Assembly (NCBI GenBank): GCA_029560585.1 | Contig: JAKQKQ010000187.1 | Span: forward strand, 55,565 to 119,564 | Length of the DNA: 64,000 nucleotides | From: Verrucomicrobiota bacterium | GTDB lineage: Bacteria > Verrucomicrobiota > Verrucomicrobiia > JADLBR01 | Reading direction: 5' to 3' | Part shown: in pieces, positions 1-9,156 of the stretch | Layout of the letters: each line of letters opens with the position of its first letter | Position numbering within the stretch: the stretch's first letter is position 1 | Made by a program: the position numbers and the translations under genes | Notes under the pieces: generated by a model | What the model saw: the letters and a program-made list of their open reading frames with translations, nothing else | Database searches by the model: none | What the model was told of the DNA's origin: nothing

Positions 1-1
1 C

Positions 2-109
2 TCGCGCCGGCTGGATGATTACACCAAGGATCCGGGCGCGATCTTCGAGCGCCGCCGAAAGATCAACGACGCGATCGAACAACTAACCATCGCCCTGGAG
101 CAGAAATGA
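2..109 (+). CDS. C-terminal fragment of an unidentified protein
   Basis: The window opens inside a reading frame of 35 codons that ends in TGA at 107-109. The visible tail is charged and helical, ending in ALEQK. Its stop overlaps the ATG of the sulfatase at 106 in an ATGA arrangement, so the two genes are very probably translationally coupled and in one operon. Such tails occur in sulfatase-like or other secreted enzymes of this group, but too little is present to name a family. Confidence 0.6.
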   Translation, partial: SRRLDDYTKDPGAIFERRRKINDAIEQLTIALEQK

Positions 110-1563
110 AGCCCGTCACCGTGAGAGTCACCCTCGCCGTCGCCATGGGGGCGACTTTTTCCGCCGCCGCCGCCACCGAGGAAGTGACGGATACCCCATG
201 CGCCCAGCGCCCGCATCTGCTATTGATCACCGCCGACCAACTGCGTTTCGACGCGCTGCGCTGCAACGGCAGTCGCGTGGCCCGGACACCCAACCTTGAC
301 AGACTGGCGGCGCGCGGTGTCTCGTTCCGTTACGCCTACACGGCTTCACCCCTTTGCATGCCGGCGCGAGCGAGCTGGCTTACCGGTCGCTGGCCACACC
401 AGCACGGGATCTGCGGGAATGAGCGGCCCCCGCTCCGACCCGATCAGCGCGCCCAGTGCTTCCCCAACCGGCTGCGCGATGCCGGGTACCGGTCGGCATT
501 GGTCGGCAAACACCACTTCTTTGATCACTTCGGGTGGCAGAACTTCGATTACAAGACCCTCCAGCCCGATCTGAAGCAGTTTGGCTTTGACGCGGTAACC
601 CAGGTCCTCGATCTGGGCGAGAGCGAGCACAATGACGATGATTACACGGCATGGCTCGCCGCCCGCGGTGCCCTCAAAACATACCGCGAGGGAGTCCGCA
701 ACATCCGCAAGACCCAGCCAGAGCTTCCGATGAAGGCGGAGGACACACCCGATGGCTGGATCGCAAACCGGGCCTTGGAGATCTTGGGGGACCACGACCC
801 GAAACAGCCACTCTTCCTCTGGGTGTCATTCGTCGGGCCACACCCGCCCTATGTCGCACCGCCCGAACATCTCGCGCGGTTCAAGGACATGGAGCTTGGC
901 CCTCGCGAGACCGCCTACCACGCGATGATCTCCGGTATCGACGACTATGTCGGCCAAATCATGGAAAGCCTGCAGCGCCGCGACATGTTGGATCAAACGC
1001 TGGTGATCTTCACGGCCGACCACGGAGACATGCTCGGCGATCATGGGATCTGGGACAAACGTTGGTTCTACGAGGCCAGCGCTAAGGTCCCGCTGATCGT
1101 GGCCGGGCCGGGTTTCGGAAAGCAACCAAATCGCCAGACGGCCGACAAGGGCGGCAAAGAACTTGTCACCAGTTTGGATGTGCCCATGACTCTGTTGGAA
1201 GCGGCCGGGACTCGGCCACCCGATGATCCGGTGCCGTGGTCGGGGCGGCCGCTCCAGCGCGTTGTGCGCCACGAGCCCGGCGCCTTGCGCGAGGCGGTAT
1301 TCAGCGAACTGGGTACCGGCGTCATGATGCGCACCGCGCAATGGAAGATGTGGTTCGACCCGGAGCAGGGAGGCGCCGTGGCACTGTTCCATCTCAGGGG
1401 CGACCCGGAAGAAAAGACAAACCTCGCCGACAGCCCCGACTACGCCGACGTGCGCGCTCGCCTGACCACGGCACTCTTGTCATGGATGCGCCGAACCACA
1501 AGCTACACCGAACTCAAGGAATACCACCGCCTGCAGGAGATCGTGGTCGGTCCCCCGGACTAG
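106..1563 (+). CDS. Sulfatase (formylglycine-dependent, secreted)
   Basis: A 485-residue alkaline-phosphatase-superfamily sulfatase that would hydrolyse sulfate esters, probably on a polysaccharide or sulfated sugar. An N-terminal signal-like segment (about residues 5-24) suggests export. The sulfatase signature is clear: Cys84-Met-Pro-Ala-Arg88, the CxPxR site where Cys becomes formylglycine, followed by the usual [10 protein letters not shown] stretch. Metal-site motifs ITADQ near residue 41 and [13 protein letters not shown] near residue 304 are present. It overlaps the upstream frame by four bases and is followed by an MFS transporter and a URO-D-like gene on the same strand. No sulfatase-maturing enzyme is seen in the window. 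The substrate cannot be read from sequence. Confidence 0.92.
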   Translation: MKPVTVRVTLAVAMGATFSAAAATEEVTDTPCAQRPHLLLITADQLRFDALRCNGSRVARTPNLDRLAARGVSFRYAYTASPLCMPARASWLTGRWPHQHGICGNERPPLRPDQRAQCFPNRLRDAGYRSALVGKHHFFDHFGWQNFDYKTLQPDLKQFGFDAVTQVLDLGESEHNDDDYTAWLAARGALKTYREGVRNIRKTQPELPMKAEDTPDGWIANRALEILGDHDPKQPLFLWVSFVGPHPPYVAPPEHLARFKDMELGPRETAYHAMISGIDDYVGQIMESLQRRDMLDQTLVIFTADHGDMLGDHGIWDKRWFYEASAKVPLIVAGPGFGKQPNRQTADKGGKELVTSLDVPMTLLEAAGTRPPDDPVPWSGRPLQRVVRHEPGALREAVFSELGTGVMMRTAQWKMWFDPEQGGAVALFHLRGDPEEKTNLADSPDYADVRARLTTALLSWMRRTTSYTELKEYHRLQEIVVGPPD

Positions 1564-1598
1564 GCAACGGTCGCTCCGGAGGGAAGATATCAACGGTC

Positions 1599-2912
1599 AT
1601 GAGTGGCTCCACATCCGGCAACACAGACGATACCGCAGCGCGGCCGACGCGCGTCCGCTACCGGGTCGTGGCGATGGCCGTGCTGCTGGCGATGGTGACC
1701 TATCTGGACCGGGTGTGCATCTCCAAGCTAGCGCCCGACATCATGCATGATCTGGGGCTGTCGAAGGTGCAGATGGGGTGGGTGTTCTCGGCCTTTGCGC
1801 TAGCCTATGCGATCTTCGAGATTCCCACGGCATGGTGGGCCGACCGCCGGGGCACGCGCCGGGTGCTCACTCGCATCGTGATCTGGTGGTCCAGTTTCAC
1901 CATCGCCACGGCCGGCGCATTCAACTACGCGTCCCTGCTGGTGCTGCGATTCCTGTTCGGGGTGGGTGAAGCGGGAGCATGGCCCAGCGTGGCGAAGACC
2001 TTTTCGCGGTGGATCCCCGATCGCGAGCGCGGAACGATTCAGGGGATCTTCTTCACAGGCGCGCATCTGGCGGGAGGCCTCGCGCCCCTCCTCGTGGTGG
2101 CGCTCCTGCGCGTGATGCACTGGCGCATGATCTTCGTTTGCTTCGGGGTCATCGGTTTCCTCTGGGCGCTGGCCTGGTACCGCTGGTTCCGCGACGATCC
2201 ATCGGAGCATCGGGCGGTCAACGCGGAAGAATTGCGCCGCATCGTGACCGAAAGGCGCTCGGACGGCGAACACGCCGCCGTGGGCTGGGCCTACTGGCGG
2301 CGGTTATTGGGCAGCCCCAATATGTGGGCCCTATGCGTAATGTACTTCCCGAATAGTTTCTCTTTCTACTTCTGCATCACGTGGCTGCCCACCTACCTGC
2401 AGGAAAAGGGCTCGTTTGATCCGACGATGCTGGGTTTTCTTGCTGGGCTCCCGCTGCTCTTGAGCGTGGCGAGCGATCTCTTTGGCGGAATCACAACCGA
2501 CTGGGCCACCCGGCGATTCGGCCTGCGTTGGGGCCGGTGCGGGGTGGGTGCCGCGGCCTATCTGATCGCGGGCGTGACGCTCATTGTCGCCGCAGCATCG
2601 CGCAGTCCCATGCTCTCGGCGATCATGATCTCGCTGGCCACCGCGGCGAGCATGTTCACGCTCGGGGCATCGTGGAGCGCCGCCATCGAAATGGGCCGCA
2701 ACCACGCCGGCGTCGTCAGTGCCGCCATGAACACCTCGGGGCAAATCGGCAGCCTGCTTTGCCCCTTGATCGTGGCCTACTCGGTCCAATGGTTCAGCAA
2801 CTGGAACCTGCCCCTCTATCTCATGGGCGGCCTATTCCTGGTCGGCGTCGTCTGCTGGGGCTTGCTCGATCCCCTGCGCCCCATCTTCGGACCGACGGAA
2901 GACGAGTCGTGA
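1599..2912 (+). CDS. MFS transporter, anion:cation symporter type
   Basis: A 437-residue major facilitator protein with about twelve hydrophobic segments. The frame is open further upstream, but the ATG at 1599 follows an AGGGA-type ribosome site and lies just after the sulfatase stop, so this start is preferred. The start of TM1 ([10 protein letters not shown]), the loop [12 protein letters not shown] and the [10 protein letters not shown] segment are typical of the ExuT/GudP-like hexuronate and glucarate symporters. It probably imports an acidic sugar or other organic anion released outside the cell, in keeping with the sulfatase upstream. It is a close paralogue of the transporter at 29280-30572. 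Confidence 0.9.
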   Translation: MSGSTSGNTDDTAARPTRVRYRVVAMAVLLAMVTYLDRVCISKLAPDIMHDLGLSKVQMGWVFSAFALAYAIFEIPTAWWADRRGTRRVLTRIVIWWSSFTIATAGAFNYASLLVLRFLFGVGEAGAWPSVAKTFSRWIPDRERGTIQGIFFTGAHLAGGLAPLLVVALLRVMHWRMIFVCFGVIGFLWALAWYRWFRDDPSEHRAVNAEELRRIVTERRSDGEHAAVGWAYWRRLLGSPNMWALCVMYFPNSFSFYFCITWLPTYLQEKGSFDPTMLGFLAGLPLLLSVASDLFGGITTDWATRRFGLRWGRCGVGAAAYLIAGVTLIVAAASRSPMLSAIMISLATAASMFTLGASWSAAIEMGRNHAGVVSAAMNTSGQIGSLLCPLIVAYSVQWFSNWNLPLYLMGGLFLVGVVCWGLLDPLRPIFGPTEDES

Positions 2913-4012
2913 AAACGGACGCGCTGGCATGGGCCGTGGGACGGCCTGCGACAAAGAGGGTTTCCAAAGAGACTCTGAATCATCGGGACCTTATTGAATT
3001 GGTCAGCGGGCTTGACGCCTACGCGCACACGGCCGAGGCGTTCCGCCGGGCATATCAGGCGCTCGGCATCGATATCATAAACCGTGTTCCGCTGGAGAAT
3101 GCGCCTGAACCCACGCCCGCCGGAAGCGTGCGCCCGCATCCGGCCAATCCCGATTATGACCTAACGGCGCTAGGAGTGTATGACACCGCTTCCCGCCGCC
3201 GATACGCGTGCCAAGATGCCGATGATGTCTGGGGCTTCGATGCCTCGGGTGTCCGTTATTCGGATCTGATCACACCGGTGCCCCATCCTTGCACGTGCCC
3301 CGACATGCGCACGAGGGAACGGGCCCTGGGTGACGTGGGCCTCTATTACCCGATGCTCTACACCACCCTGTTCATGTGGCCGGTCGAGCTGTTCGGCTGG
3401 GAGATTTTTATGACGGCCGCGATGGAGGATCCAGGGCGATTCCACGAGCAGATCCTGAAACCCTTTGCGGCCCAGTCGCAGGGAATTGTGGCGAAAATCG
3501 TCCGGGGCTCCGACGGCCCGTTGGTCTTTGTCCACGACGATCTCTGCGATGCGCGAGGGCCGGTTTTCCGTCCCGACTGGTACGAGACTTACATATTCCC
3601 CCATTACGCCGAGATCCTCGCCCCCGCGCAACGGGCCGGACGGCGCGTCGTCCTGGTCGCCGACGGCAATCTGTCGGCACTTCTCCCCCGTCTGCGGGAA
3701 TTGGGTTTTGGCGGCCTGATGTTCGAGAGCCCCGCAACACCGCTGGATGCCGTCCTCGCCGCGTTCGAGCGCCCAGACGATCTGTTGATCGGTGGCATCG
3801 AAACCGCCAGGCTCACCATGGGGACGCCGACGGAAGTCAAGGAGATGGTCCGCGGGTTGTCCAACGGCATCGCCGATCGCCCGGGCTTCGCCATCGCCTC
3901 CGGCGGTGGTCTCCATGGCAACATCCCCATGGCTAATCTCGAGGCCTATTTCGATGCCCGGGCCGAGATTGGCGCCACTCCCCGCGACTGGCGCACCACC
4001 TGCAGGGCCTGA
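2909..4012 (+). CDS. Uroporphyrinogen decarboxylase (URO-D) superfamily protein
   Basis: A protein of about 367 residues of the URO-D/methyltransferase superfamily. The GTG at 2909 overlaps the transporter stop (GTGA), which suggests coupling and fixes the likely start. The middle of the protein ([35 protein letters not shown]; the later ADGN and GGIETA segments) follows the TIM-barrel pattern of URO-D-like proteins common in Planctomycetes and Verrucomicrobia carbohydrate operons. Position in an operon with a sulfatase and a sugar-acid transporter argues against haem synthesis. A corrinoid-dependent demethylase or another role is possible, and the substrate is unknown. Confidence 0.75.
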   Translation: MKTDALAWAVGRPATKRVSKETLNHRDLIELVSGLDAYAHTAEAFRRAYQALGIDIINRVPLENAPEPTPAGSVRPHPANPDYDLTALGVYDTASRRRYACQDADDVWGFDASGVRYSDLITPVPHPCTCPDMRTRERALGDVGLYYPMLYTTLFMWPVELFGWEIFMTAAMEDPGRFHEQILKPFAAQSQGIVAKIVRGSDGPLVFVHDDLCDARGPVFRPDWYETYIFPHYAEILAPAQRAGRRVVLVADGNLSALLPRLRELGFGGLMFESPATPLDAVLAAFERPDDLLIGGIETARLTMGTPTEVKEMVRGLSNGIADRPGFAIASGGGLHGNIPMANLEAYFDARAEIGATPRDWRTTCRA

Positions 4013-4273
4013 TCGAGTCCGCGCGCGTGGGGAGGCCGACCTGATCGAGAACGCGCCGCATCAGTCATGTGGAAACTTCGCGGCGCAGCCCCGGGGGCCG
4101 TGGGGCAGACAATCCTGTCTGCCACCGGGTCTCAGGGCCGCCGACGCAGGCAGGATTGCCTGCGCCACGGGGGAAGTTTCATGTCAGTGCCGCCCCCGGC
4201 GCGCGGGGGCGGCGAAACCCAGAGTCGTCCACGCGTCGGATTATTCAGGGTGTAACTTCTGGGGGCGGGGCCG

Positions 4274-4419
4274 TTTTGGACTGCGGTGGCAGAGCGAAGC
4301 GGCGACACCGCTTTTGCCCCCGGCGGAGCCGAAGCCGATGGCCCCGGCTCGCGCTTCGCGCGCCGCCAAAGCGGTGGCGCCGCCCGGCGGTTGCCGGACT
4401 CTGCCACCGCAGTCCAAAA
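4274..4419. repeat. Palindromic element with 21-bp perfect terminal inverted repeats
   Basis: Bases 4274-4294 (TTTTGGACTGCGGTGGCAGA plus G) and 4399-4419 are exact reverse complements, 21 of 21 bases. They enclose a GC-rich interior with further internal dyads around GCGGTGGC and GCCACCGC. The RNA or single strand would fold into a long hairpin. It is REP/MITE-like in form, carries no coding sequence, and lies between convergent genes. Related GCGGTGGC text appears near 46460. Confidence 0.8.
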
Positions 4420-4420
4420 A

Positions 4421-4473
4421 CCTCCCGGCCCGGATCCTGGGTCGGGGCATGAGCCGCGCCCGCGAACAGCGCC
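4421..4473 (-). repeat. Dispersed repeat A, copy 1
   Basis: This 53-base stretch matches the reverse complement of 38366-38418 with two visible mismatches. It abuts the 21-bp inverted repeat at 4399-4419, so the two may be parts of one larger mobile or REP-like element. A partial relative (CCGACCCAGGATC) is seen near 46390. No gene is encoded. Confidence 0.8.
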
Positions 4474-4485
4474 CGAAGTTGCAGG

Positions 4486-6012
4486 TCAGAATCCCTCAAG
4501 CTCTATCTTCCGGATGGCGCGGGCGCCCACGTTGACGAATTCGGGCACGTTGGCGGCGAGATCCTTATCACTGAAGCGATGAATCAGGACGGGCGGAGAA
4601 TCACGGCCCTCCTGATCGACGTGTGTGAGGAATATCTCTGTAAACAGGGTGTTCACCTTGGAGCTGAATAGGAGCCACCGACCGTTCGGGGACCAGCTGT
4701 GCCAAGAATTGAAACGGCTCCGGTTGCAGGTCATCTCCCTCGCGCGCCCCCCCTCGGCCGGGATGATGAAGAGTCGGCTGCCGGGCTCGAGCATGATTCC
4801 AGAACGGCTCTGGGTGAAGACGATCCATTTGCCGTCGGGCGATACGCGGGGAAAGTAATTGCTCATCCCGTTGTCGCTGGCGCCGCGAAGCGGCTTGGCC
4901 ACCCCGCCCTTTCCCCCGTTGAAGGGAATGCGGCACAGGTCGAATTCGATGTGGTAGCGCCGGTTCAATTCATCGGGGCTGGCATCGATGAACAGGGAAG
5001 CCACCTTGGTGACCTCTTCGTACTCCTTCCGCTTTTCCGGAGCGCGCGCAAACACGATATAGCTTTCGTCGGGGCTCCACTCGGGGTTGGCATGAACGAA
5101 CCGAAAGTCGTCGGCGCCTGGCAGGGGCCGGATGGTTCCACTCGCCGCCGAATACCATCCCAGCATCCCATAAACGGGGAAAAACACCTGCGAGAAAGTC
5201 CTGTCGTTGGTGATCAGGGCCACGGAGATCTCATTGACCGAGGCGGCGATATATCTCCCGGTCGGAGACATCCTCCCGAACAGCCCCCGGCTTTTCGGCA
5301 GGGTCTCTGGCTTCGGGTAGTCGTTCCAGCTCATGAAGACATCCTTGGACAGGCGCACGTGCCTCTGCACGGGCGCGATGAATTGCGCTCCCCCGTCTTT
5401 GTCGCAGTGCATTTCCATGCTGAACCTCTTGCCATCGGACGAGAAGGCGTGGCAACTCGAGCAGACGGGGATGTTCTTCATGACCACCGGTGGTGGACGG
5501 TACGAGGCGATGTCCCCCAGTCGCCACCGGGCGCGGCGAAAGCCGTCATCCAAAAATGGCACTGGCACCTGCCGGTAGAAAACCGGGGCCCCAACCCGGT
5601 CCCGCGAGGTGCAAAAGTGCACCGCTCCCGTGGAAAGCGCGCGCCGACCATCCGCGCCGCCCCACCCCGTGACCGTCATCCGCACCGGCGACTCGACGGT
5701 GTGCCTCTTGATGGTTTCCCAGAGCGCCCTGGACGGCTCGAATTCTGGCGCGGCCACCCGCGTGCGGATCGTCCGATGGCCATCTTTAAAGGAAAAGCTC
5801 ACCATCCACACTGACACCTCGGAAATACCGTCATTCCAATGGAAGCGCGGCGCGGCGATCTCGGGGGGGAAGACGGCGCCATCGTACGGATACGCGATCG
5901 TTAGTCTCGCGATGCGGGCAGGGGGCTTCCCGCCACCCTGAGCCGATGCGCAGCCTCCGGCAGCCCAGAGGAGGCAAATGAAGAGACACGCGCTGGCGAC
6001 GAGGGCCCTCAC
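4486..6012 (-). CDS. Lipoprotein beta-propeller (TolB/WD40-like) with CxxCH motif
   Basis: A large secreted protein of about 508 residues. The frame is open upstream to 6231, but that would overlap the divergent aminomutase gene. The GTG at 6012 places a classic lipoprotein signal at the N-terminus (VRALVASACL, then LLWAAGGC, lipobox Cys21). An N-terminal Ig-like region (YPYDGAVFPPEIAAPRFHW) is followed by a CSSCH sequence (about residues 184-188) and then TolB-type blades with repeated SPDG or SPNG turns (WSPDESYIVFARA; VSPDGKWIVFTQS; WSPNGRWLLFSS). CxxCH is the covalent haem-c motif, so a single-haem cytochrome domain inserted before the propeller is possible. The start is uncertain (GTG at 6033 is also possible). 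Its role is unknown; binding or processing of an extracellular polymer is a guess. Confidence 0.75.
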   Translation of the reverse strand: MRALVASACLFICLLWAAGGCASAQGGGKPPARIARLTIAYPYDGAVFPPEIAAPRFHWNDGISEVSVWMVSFSFKDGHRTIRTRVAAPEFEPSRALWETIKRHTVESPVRMTVTGWGGADGRRALSTGAVHFCTSRDRVGAPVFYRQVPVPFLDDGFRRARWRLGDIASYRPPPVVMKNIPVCSSCHAFSSDGKRFSMEMHCDKDGGAQFIAPVQRHVRLSKDVFMSWNDYPKPETLPKSRGLFGRMSPTGRYIAASVNEISVALITNDRTFSQVFFPVYGMLGWYSAASGTIRPLPGADDFRFVHANPEWSPDESYIVFARAPEKRKEYEEVTKVASLFIDASPDELNRRYHIEFDLCRIPFNGGKGGVAKPLRGASDNGMSNYFPRVSPDGKWIVFTQSRSGIMLEPGSRLFIIPAEGGRAREMTCNRSRFNSWHSWSPNGRWLLFSSKVNTLFTEIFLTHVDQEGRDSPPVLIHRFSDKDLAANVPEFVNVGARAIRKIELEGF

Positions 6013-6152
6013 CGATAGATTATCTGGCCCCACATCGATCCAATGTCCACGAGGAACTCGGAACCGGATAGGCCGCGACGAATGCCGTCCCTCTGAAAGG
6101 GGCCGCGCGCCCGTGCCTTTTGACTTTCCCGCGCCCCTCACTAGCATACCCC

Positions 6153-7394
6153 ATGTCCATGCCCGAAGCACCTGCCCAGCCGGCATCCCACGACCCCCGT
6201 GCCGCCCTGGACGTACGCTTTTCCGAGACAACCCGGGGAAGATGGTCCGACGTCCCCGCTGCAGACTGGAATGATTGGCACTGGCAGCTGAGAAACCGCA
6301 TCACCCGTCTCCCCGAACTGGAGGGGAGTCTCGCGCTGACACCCGAGGAACGTGCCGGCGTCATTCTTTCTGGGAACCGCCTTGCCATGGCGATCACGCC
6401 CTATTTCTTCAACCTGATCGACCCGGCCGACGTTTCGTGCCCCATCCGCCGTCAGGTCGTCCCTCGGATCGAGGAAATGTCGTTCGGCCCCGATGAGATG
6501 GAGGATCCTTGCGGCGAGGACCGGCACATGGCTGCCCCCGGTCTGGTCCATCGCTACCCGGACCGAGTTCTATTTCTCGTCACCGATCGTTGCGCCTCAT
6601 ACTGCCGCTACTGCACCCGGAGCCGAGTCGTCTCGGGCGCCGGGGGCCACCTCGATGCCGACCATGAGGCCGCAATCCGATACATAGCCGCCCATCCGGA
6701 GATCCGCGACGTCCTGCTCTCGGGCGGCGACCCTCTACTCTTCACCGACGAGAAGATCGACGCGCTGCTCGGTCGCCTTCGGGCGATCCCCCACGTGGAG
6801 TTCCTGCGGATCGGCACCCGCATCCCCGTATTCCTGCCACAGCGCATCACGCCAAGCCTCGTCGGTATCCTGCGTCGCCACCACCCGCTCTGGATGAGTG
6901 TCCACGTCAATCACCCCCGCGAACTGACTGCCGAAAGCCGCGATGCCCTCGCCCGCATTGCCGACGCCGGCATCCCCCTCGGCAACCAGTCGGTCCTGCT
7001 CCGCGGCGTCAATGACTCCCCCGAGGTCATGCGCGAACTCGTCCACAGACTCCTTCTCTGCCGAGTCCGCCCGTATTACCTGTACCAGTGCGACCTGATA
7101 CGGGGCTCGGCTCACCTGCGGACCTCGGTGCGGGAAGGCATCGACATCATCAACGAACTGCGGGGCCATACCACCGGCTACGCTGTGCCCCAATACGTCG
7201 TCGATGGGCCCGGCGGTGGCGGCAAGATCCCGCTCAACCCCGAATACCTGCTGGCCCACGACGGCGACCGCCTGGTGCTCCGTAATTTCAGGGGCGATAT
7301 CTACGAGTATCCCGAGGAAGCCCCGACTGATTCCCATAGTGCCCAACCCGTGCGCCGGCGTGACGACGAAATCGTTTGCCTCGGGCTCGATTGA
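6153..7394 (+). CDS. kamA: KamA family radical SAM protein (lysine 2,3-aminomutase type)
   Basis: A radical SAM, PLP-dependent aminomutase of about 413 residues that would interconvert L-lysine and L-beta-lysine or a related amino acid. The radical SAM cluster motif is Cys147-x3-Cys151-x2-Cys154 (CASYCRYCTRSR), followed by the SGGDPL motif. The C-terminal PGGGGKIPLNP segment supplies the PLP lysine. Length fits KamA (about 415) rather than the shorter EpmB. ATG at 6153 is preferred and 6159 is possible; no strong ribosome site is visible. It is followed by apaG, separated by 20 bases. No beta-lysine acetyltransferase (ablB) is nearby, so compatible-solute synthesis is not directly supported. 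Confidence 0.88.
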   Translation: MSMPEAPAQPASHDPRAALDVRFSETTRGRWSDVPAADWNDWHWQLRNRITRLPELEGSLALTPEERAGVILSGNRLAMAITPYFFNLIDPADVSCPIRRQVVPRIEEMSFGPDEMEDPCGEDRHMAAPGLVHRYPDRVLFLVTDRCASYCRYCTRSRVVSGAGGHLDADHEAAIRYIAAHPEIRDVLLSGGDPLLFTDEKIDALLGRLRAIPHVEFLRIGTRIPVFLPQRITPSLVGILRRHHPLWMSVHVNHPRELTAESRDALARIADAGIPLGNQSVLLRGVNDSPEVMRELVHRLLLCRVRPYYLYQCDLIRGSAHLRTSVREGIDIINELRGHTTGYAVPQYVVDGPGGGGKIPLNPEYLLAHDGDRLVLRNFRGDIYEYPEEAPTDSHSAQPVRRRDDEIVCLGLD

Positions 7395-7414
7395 GCGACT
7401 CGCCGACCGCCGCC

Positions 7415-7825
7415 ATGACCCAGCCCGCGTCTCCGCCCATCGTCGAGCGGCCATCCGTCAAGGTCTCCATCGATGCCGTCACCTTCCTGCCCGACGCCGA
7501 GGCGCCCCCGGACCGCCCGTTCGCTTTCCGATACGACATCTCGATACACAACCAGGGAGATGAGCCTGTCCGCATCGTGGGACGCAAGTGGATTGTCGTC
7601 GGCCCGAACGGCGACAAGCTCGTCCTCGATGGCGACGGGGTCGTGGGCGAGTATCCCGTGATTCAGCCGGGCGGCCGCTTCGCCTACCACAGCTTTCACG
7701 TGATCGACGGCGACAGTGATGCCGAGGGCGCCTACTATGGGCTTGCCCCATCGGGCGAACGCTTCTTCACCCGCATCCCTCGCTTCCACATGTCGGTCGC
7801 CGACGCCTCTGACCCGTTCGCCTGA
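7415..7825 (+). CDS. apaG: ApaG domain protein
   Basis: A 136-residue protein made almost wholly of one ApaG (DUF525) fibronectin-like beta-sandwich. Diagnostic elements are FRYDISIHNQGDEPVRI, the strand GRKWIVVGPNGDK, the glycine motif GDGVVGEYPVIQPGGRF and the closing RIPRFHMSV. ApaG is linked to diadenosine tetraphosphate metabolism and, by domain homology, to protein-protein contacts in some F-box and polymerase-interacting proteins; its biochemical role is unsettled. The ATG at 7415 is used; a TTG at 7391 overlapping the kamA stop is an alternative. It lies in the same transcriptional direction as kamA. Confidence 0.88.
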   Translation: MTQPASPPIVERPSVKVSIDAVTFLPDAEAPPDRPFAFRYDISIHNQGDEPVRIVGRKWIVVGPNGDKLVLDGDGVVGEYPVIQPGGRFAYHSFHVIDGDSDAEGAYYGLAPSGERFFTRIPRFHMSVADASDPFA

Positions 7826-7947
7826 CATGCGCGGCAATGACCATCGGCCCACAAAGAAAATCTTCGTCCCCCGCAGCATAGTTCCGCTCGATTTTCTCGC
7901 CCGGCCCGAGTAAACTAGGACAGGAACAAAAACACGGAGGTAGGACG

Positions 7948-8370
7948 ATGAAACTCAAAGTTAAACGCGTCGATGTTTGGGCCTCTTCCATCCAAGACCG
8001 CCCCGGTGGTCTCGCCGCGAAACTCGAGACCCTCAATGCGGCCAAGGCCAATCTGGAATTCATGATCGCTCGCCGCGCGCCAGACAAACCAGGCGAGGGC
8101 GTTGTCTTCCTGGCACCCATCAAGGGCAAGAAAGCCAAGCAGGCGGCCCAATCGGCCGGGTTTCTCAAGACCGAGACGATGCATCCCGTGCGGGTGGAAG
8201 GCCCCGACAAGGCCGGCATCGGCGCAAAGATGTGCCGCGCACTGGCCGAGGGCGGTGTCAACCTTCGGGGCGTCTCCGCAGCGGCCATCGGCAAAAAATT
8301 CGTGACGTACTTCGCCGTGGACAGCGACGAGGACGCCGAAAAGGCCGTCAAGATCCTGAAGAAACTCTGA
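7948..8370 (+). CDS. Tandem ACT-domain protein
   Basis: A 140-residue protein with two ACT-like ligand-binding modules: residues 1-65 (VDVWASSIQDRPGGLAAKLETL) and about 75-140 (VRVEGPDKAGIGAKMCRALAEGGVNLRGVSAAAIG). The phrase DKAGIGAKM matches the usual ACT turn. A strong ribosome site (GGAGG) lies eight bases before ATG at 7948, so the start is secure. Stand-alone tandem ACT proteins of this size are common in bacteria, with amino-acid binding as the presumed role. Its ligand and partner are not evident; it is separated from apaG by 122 bases and may have its own promoter. Confidence 0.85.
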   Translation: MKLKVKRVDVWASSIQDRPGGLAAKLETLNAAKANLEFMIARRAPDKPGEGVVFLAPIKGKKAKQAAQSAGFLKTETMHPVRVEGPDKAGIGAKMCRALAEGGVNLRGVSAAAIGKKFVTYFAVDSDEDAEKAVKILKKL

Positions 8371-8643
8371 GGCTGTGCGTCCTATGATCCTGGCCCTGCG
8401 CGGGATGTTCTGACCAGTTCCGCCGATCTACATTCAGGGCGCGGCGGGAATAGCGGCGCCCCGACCTGTCGGCGTGGTCGAACGCCGTCGGCGATTGGCC
8501 GCGTGGTAATTGTCCCCGTCGCCGGTCGGCTAACGTCAACTGAAGGAGGGTATAATGTCGTCTTTTTCATGTCTATTTGATCTCCAATGTGTTGAAGTGC
8601 ATGCTTTAACTTTCGTGAATCAGAATCATCGGAATCCTTCCCT

Positions 8644-9156
8644 TTATTCCACTTCAATACGTGAAGTGAAACCGTCGGCCTCCCGGGTGCCCTTGGCCCC
8701 GGACTGTGTATCTAGGACTACAGGCGAGCGTATTATCATCGGCCAGGGGCCGTCTAGGCCGATGTAGCAGGGCGGGTGTGCCACCGTTCCGGCTATGCCG
8801 GTCGCCCCCACCAGCGCGTAGAGCCCGTCCTCGGACCAGCCCACCTGGAGCCCCGAGGGCGGGCAGGCGGTCTCCCTCCAAGCCTCGGTCCACGGGGTCC
8901 CTTCCGCCACTTGGTCGGCCGCCAGAGTGCAGGCGATGTGCGCCCAGACCTCCTTGGCCGGGCCCCGACGTCGGGGTCGCAGCACCGCCTGGGTCCTTGC
9001 CACCGTCATGGCCGCTTCCCGGATGGCTTCGCCCAAGATCCGGATGCCATGGGCAGCGGTCCGTGACGCGGATCGACCCGTCGGAACCGATGTGGTGGGA
9101 TAGGTTGCGTCAATCCCCATTCGCGCATTGTCGCAGGTTGTCACGAGCTGTTCCAC
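8644..9156 (-). CDS. Hypothetical protein, possible orphan gene
   Basis: A 170-codon frame starting at GTG 9156 (weak AGGA upstream) or at the internal ATG encoding MGIDATYP. No family was recognised. The translated middle part, residues about 50-145, has codon choice that looks coding by eye (G or C in most third positions) and a plausible mix of residues, including YIGLDGPWPMII and ACTLAADQVAEGTPW. Its 3' end runs into AT-richer DNA at 8540-8660. It is divergent from the peptide cassette at 9603. It could equally be a decayed gene; confidence is limited. Confidence 0.4.
   Translation of the reverse strand: MEQLVTTCDNARMGIDATYPTTSVPTGRSASRTAAHGIRILGEAIREAAMTVARTQAVLRPRRRGPAKEVWAHIACTLAADQVAEGTPWTEAWRETACPPSGLQVGWSEDGLYALVGATGIAGTVAHPPCYIGLDGPWPMIIRSPVVLDTQSGAKGTREADGFTSRIEVE

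Larger units (their letters stand above)
4013..4485. repeat. Repeat-rich intergenic region
   Basis: No convincing gene. The gap between the convergent genes holds two short perfect hairpins (4103-4122, with arms GGCAGACA and TGTCTGCC, and 4146-4163, with arms GCAGGCA and TGCCTGC), the long inverted repeat at 4274-4419, and a 53-base unit at 4421-4473 that recurs at 38366-38418. Short open frames crossing it are Arg/Pro/Ala-rich and look like read-through of GC-rich repeats. Confidence 0.7.

Noticed and set aside
4274..4473. Insertion sequence reading of the inverted repeat region
   Set aside because: No transposase frame lies inside or near it and no target duplication is visible, so it is described only as a repeat.
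4067..4582. Overlapping short frames in the 4-4.6 kb gap
   Set aside because: They are Arg/Pro/Ala-rich frames across repeats, with no ribosome sites or family signal.
8555..8767. Plus-strand 70-codon frame with a good GGAGG site
   Set aside because: Overlaps the better-supported minus-strand frame; sequence has no protein-like pattern after residue 35, so the ribosome site is probably coincidental.
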